In this document: one piece after another, positions 61,136 through 64,000 of the stretch
Layout of the letters: the number at the start of each line of letters is the position of its first letter
Position numbering within the stretch: the first letter of the stretch is position 1
From: Uranotaenia lowii
Lineage: Eukaryota; Arthropoda; Insecta; Diptera; Culicidae
Reading direction: 5' to 3'
Assembly (NCBI RefSeq): GCF_029784155.1
Contig: NC_073693.1
Span: 183,169,802 to 183,233,801 of the forward strand
DNA: 64,000 nt
Notes under the pieces: model-generated
The model's input: only the letters and a program-made list of their open reading frames with translations
What the model was told of the DNA's origin: nothing
The model's database searches: none
Made by a program: the position numbers and the translations under genes

Positions 61136-61302
61136 TTAGTTTTTGAATACCTCTACTGTTGGGTCTGGTGCATGCATGGCATATCCCAGTTCCTGTAACA
61201 CTTGTCTGATGTTACCAAATACTTTTTCATCCTCAATCGTGGCAGGTAGACGCACACATTTATCTGCAGCAAAATCAGCCATGGCTCTCCTCATTGTCTT
61301 GC
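61136..61302 (-). CDS. ACSS-type gene, last exon
   Basis: The acceptor is TATACTTTTAG before GCAAGACAATGAGG. It completes the GK of the A10 motif, then MRRAMADFAADKCVRLPATI, and stops with TAA at 61138-61136. Length and content fit the family's C-terminus. Confidence 0.88.
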
Positions 61303-61642
61303 CTAAAAGTATAGAAACAAGATTTTTAATGACAATATATCGTAGTTGAAAAATCAATTATGAATGTGAATTCCTGTAAAAAGAAAAAAAAAGTCCTTTA
61401 AGCAATTTTACGAGAGATCATCAAAGCTACCTGATCTTGTCCTGGGCAATGCATCTACCCGTCCCACTAATCGAAAAGATGCTATGGGACCAATCACTTC
61501 ACGAATCAACCTAATCAATTCTACTGACAGTTTGTTGGTAGTTTTGCTTACACCATCTTTTACAATATACAAACACAAAGGTATTTGGCCTTTAGTTGGC
61601 TCCGGAACTCCAAATACGGCAGCATCCGCCACGTCAGGATGC
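61136..61642 (-). CDS. ACSS3-like acyl-CoA synthetase, last two exons
   Basis: Minus-strand exons 61642-61431 and 61302-61136 join in frame across a 128-bp intron. They encode the small C-terminal domain of an AMP-forming acyl-CoA synthetase: HPDVADAAVFGVPEPTKGQI, a regulatory strand, VGRVDALPRTRSGK, then TMRRAMADFAADK and a short C-terminus ending EVFKN. The lysine in RTRSGK is the conserved A10-motif lysine needed for adenylate formation. The intron falls within that motif. The family activates acetate, propionate or acetoacetate to the CoA thioester. ACSS3 is the closest match I can judge, but other short-chain members are possible. Upstream exons lie beyond base 64000. Confidence 0.88.
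61431..61642 (-). CDS. ACSS-type gene, penultimate exon
   Basis: The acceptor is TCATCATTTCAG on the minus strand before GCATCCTGACGTGG. The donor is GATCAG|GTAGCT. It carries VADAAVFG and RVDALPRTRSG. The intron upstream is longer than 2.3 kb. Confidence 0.88.
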
Positions 61643-61914
61643 CTGAAATGATGATAACATATGTAGGTAGTTGTAACGTGCGAGACCCAATGGTCGCGCA
61701 TTTAGGTATGTTCTTTGTGTTGTATAAAAACCATTTTCTGTGCGACTCGAAAAAGAAAACCACTGAAACGTAGTATGATTGACGAACTTCGCAGGCAAAA
61801 TTTGAAATATTAAAATATAAATTATCGATATCCGAAGAAAAATAATGATCAAAGTTGAAAATGCACGACCATTGGTACTGCGCAGCCGTTGGGTCTCACA
61901 CGGTAGTACGTTAA

Positions 61915-63853
61915 CCCTCATACGCATTAGAGTGTCATTTTGACACTATTGCAAGTTTGAAGGCCTGTAACTTTTTTCAGAAGCTTCGAAATACAAAAAA
62001 ATCTTCGGGGACCCTAAATGAATTCAAAAGTTGCATCTTTACTTTATTTATGGACAAACCCTGGAAGCCTGGACAAAAAAACTCCCTTTTCCGACTTAGA
62101 GTGTCAAATTGCACTCCAAAATTAAAATCTATATAAGTCGTTTGAATTATTATTAATTTCATATAAATCTTTTATCAATAGAAACCTTGTAATATCAGTA
62201 AAATATGTTTAAAACATTATATATAGCTAAAGCTACTAGTTTTCTCGTTATTCAGCATGAAAGAAAAAAAATCCGAAAAAAAATGCCTCAGGAAAACATA
62301 TTTGCCATATGTATATGAAAACTGAAGTTAATGTCTACCATATGAAGCCAAGATATATATTTTTTAATTTTTTTTCGGAAGGGTCACAAAAAGTTCAAAA
62401 AAGTGGTCTGAAAAACCTACTTTCCATTCGATTGATAGAAAGTACTGTTTGAGCGATGGTAGAGTTTTGGAAAAAATATTACTACAAAATTTATTCTAAT
62501 TCTAACATTTTTGTTGTCTTTAGATTTTTGATGCAACAAAAATTTAAATTACTGGATTTTTCCAAATTTGACTACTTTGCGCGATTTTTTTACAAATTGA
62601 AATTTCATCTGTTTTTGTGGTCCACCGTCAGGTTGTACCCGGATTTTCAGTGCTTTTACTTTGTTTGGACCAATCGAAAGTATATTCATTGGAAAGCAAA
62701 TGTAATCTACATTCTAGTGAGGTGCAACAACTCACGCTGTGAGATTTCACAAAAATATGAAAATTATAAACGTAAAATCATTCCCGAATTTCTAGAACCA
62801 CAAGCAGCGCGTCCAGCAGAACGTGTTTGTTTGCTCTCCGAGTAGGTACGGTGGGTGATGATTTGGGCGAGAGCCAAGCCGAAAGTCGAAATAATGATAA
62901 TGATAATGAAATAATGATCTTCCATCGCTCAAACTTTATTTACTATCAATCGAATGAAAAGTAGGTTTTTCAGACTACTTTTTTGAACTTTTTGTGACCC
63001 TTTCATTAAAAAAAATTTAAAAAAATATATCTTGGCTTCATGATGTAGACATTAACTTCAGTTTTAATATTTTCTTGAACATGTAATATCCCAGCAAACA
63101 TAACATCGCATTAGAAATGTCAGTTCAGCTCGTTAACAATGTTAATGCGAATCGTAATTCCTACCAAACCAAGTAAATGATCGTAAAAATGGTTGGTTAA
63201 AGTCTACCGACTCGGATATGACAAAATTGCGCCATGTTTGCCAATTTGTTTCCCGCGTGCGGGATTCAAGTGAGAAAACAACCTTGTTGTTTTCTCTGCG
63301 ATTAGCAGTGCAACCAGATTTCTAAAAATCAGAGGGTCCATTTGGTTAAACTGTCCAATGAGAGAAGCAGCAAATATTGTGGCTGGCAACGGTTTGCATG
63401 CATTGAGAGTAGAACTTGTGCTCTCTCGCATACTGTCAGGATGTACGGTAAAAGGTGTTGTATATCGTTCAATTTTTACAACACTTATCGCATAAGCCAG
63501 AAGTTAAAAATATGTATATATATTGCCTCCACTTTAGTACGTAAATGCTGTTTTTTCGAGTTATATAAGATGATTTTATAATGTATATGAAACGTATAGT
63601 ATAGTTTGTTGAGAAATATACCTACAAAAATTTTTGCTGGGATATGAACTACAGCAGTTTTCCTGAGGCATGTTTTTTCGGATTTTTTTTCTTTCATGCT
63701 GAATAACGAGGAAACTAGTAGCTTAAGGTAAATATAATGTTCTCTAAACATATTGGGGTTGAACACGCCAAAAGTTATAACGATTTGAGCTTGTAGTGTC
63801 AAATGGACACTCCTAGTGCTGATTAGGGTAACGAAATCTAATGCGGATAAGGG
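61915..63853. mobile_element. piggyBac-like TTAA element, 1.9 kb, long inverted arms
   Basis: TTAA|CCCTCATACGCATTAGAGTG at 61911 pairs with ...GATTAGGG...ATGCGGATAAGGG|TTAA ending at 63857. The arms hold pairing blocks such as CTCGTTATTCAGCATGAAAG / CTTTCATGCTGAATAACGAG and TTTTTCAGAC(C/T)ACTTTTTTGAAC. The interior (about 62460-62900) has no recognisable transposase. It lies in the ACSS-type intron. Confidence 0.75.
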
Positions 63854-64000
63854 TTAAGAAAGAATATTTTTGGACATTTATTGTCTGGCTTGGGAGGACA
63901 TTCCATCGAAGTATCAAGGCAAATTTAGTCCCATTGACTGCAAACTCTGCCTTCACTTGAGAAAAAAAAAACAGTATTTCGATGAATCCGTCGAAAATTT

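Noticed and set aside
1..64000. A novel multi-gene system or operon
   Set aside because: Only two unrelated conserved animal genes are present; the rest resolves into nested repeats, and the small exon-like blocks are unproven.

Overview
The window looks like part of a mosquito genome, probably an Aedes-like culicine (inference). The evidence is AT-rich DNA, multi-kilobase introns packed with nested transposons, tRNA-derived SINEs, an ITmD37E-type transposase relic (a lineage first described in mosquitoes) and two conserved animal genes. Nothing bacterial is present.

Two protein-coding genes are supported. The first is the C2CD5 (CDP138) orthologue on the plus strand. Ten exons between 7882 and 60723 join with compatible phases into 2556 nt, that is 851 codons plus stop. 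The N-terminal C2-domain exons must lie upstream of base 1, so about 7.9 kb of the window start is intron. The second gene, on the minus strand, is an acyl-CoA synthetase of the ACSS type. Its last two exons (61642-61431 and 61302-61136) are visible, and the rest lies beyond 64000. The two genes converge, with 412 bp between their stop codons.

Almost everything else is intronic repeat. 1-7881: a decayed Copia pol, a 3.4 kb segment between 31-bp direct repeats, and a U6 snRNA pseudogene. 8.4-16.3 kb: a 165-bp TWA-type MITE, two inverted SINE copies (one split by a poly(A) retroposon with a 13-bp target-site duplication, TSD), a LINE 3' fragment and several palindromic MITEs. 16.7-23.1 kb: a Tc1-like element split by a 3.2 kb GGGGCCGT-ended element that itself contains further insertions. 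25.6-35.1 kb: a 1-kb perfect foldback element, a Helitron-like element with degenerate tandem repeats, short and long members of a TTACCGAA-rich foldback family, two tandem gene-like units and a TA-flanked element. 35.1-41 kb: mostly featureless AT-rich intron. 41-44.2 kb: nested terminal-inverted-repeat (TIR) elements and a SINE. 45.0-48.7 kb: a TTAA-flanked piggyBac-like element holding four other insertions. 49.9-52.5 kb: a hAT element with an 8-bp TSD and a decayed ZBED5-like transposase. 53.7-60.1 kb: a piggyBac-like MITE hit by a nearly full-length I-clade-like LINE, which was in turn hit by a hAT MITE. 61.9-63.9 kb: another TTAA-flanked element.

I see no operon-like or defence system. 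The most unusual points are four repeat elements carrying minus-strand exon-like ORFs interrupted by 53-71 bp introns, the long hairpins inside one pre-mRNA, and the clean insertion stratigraphy.
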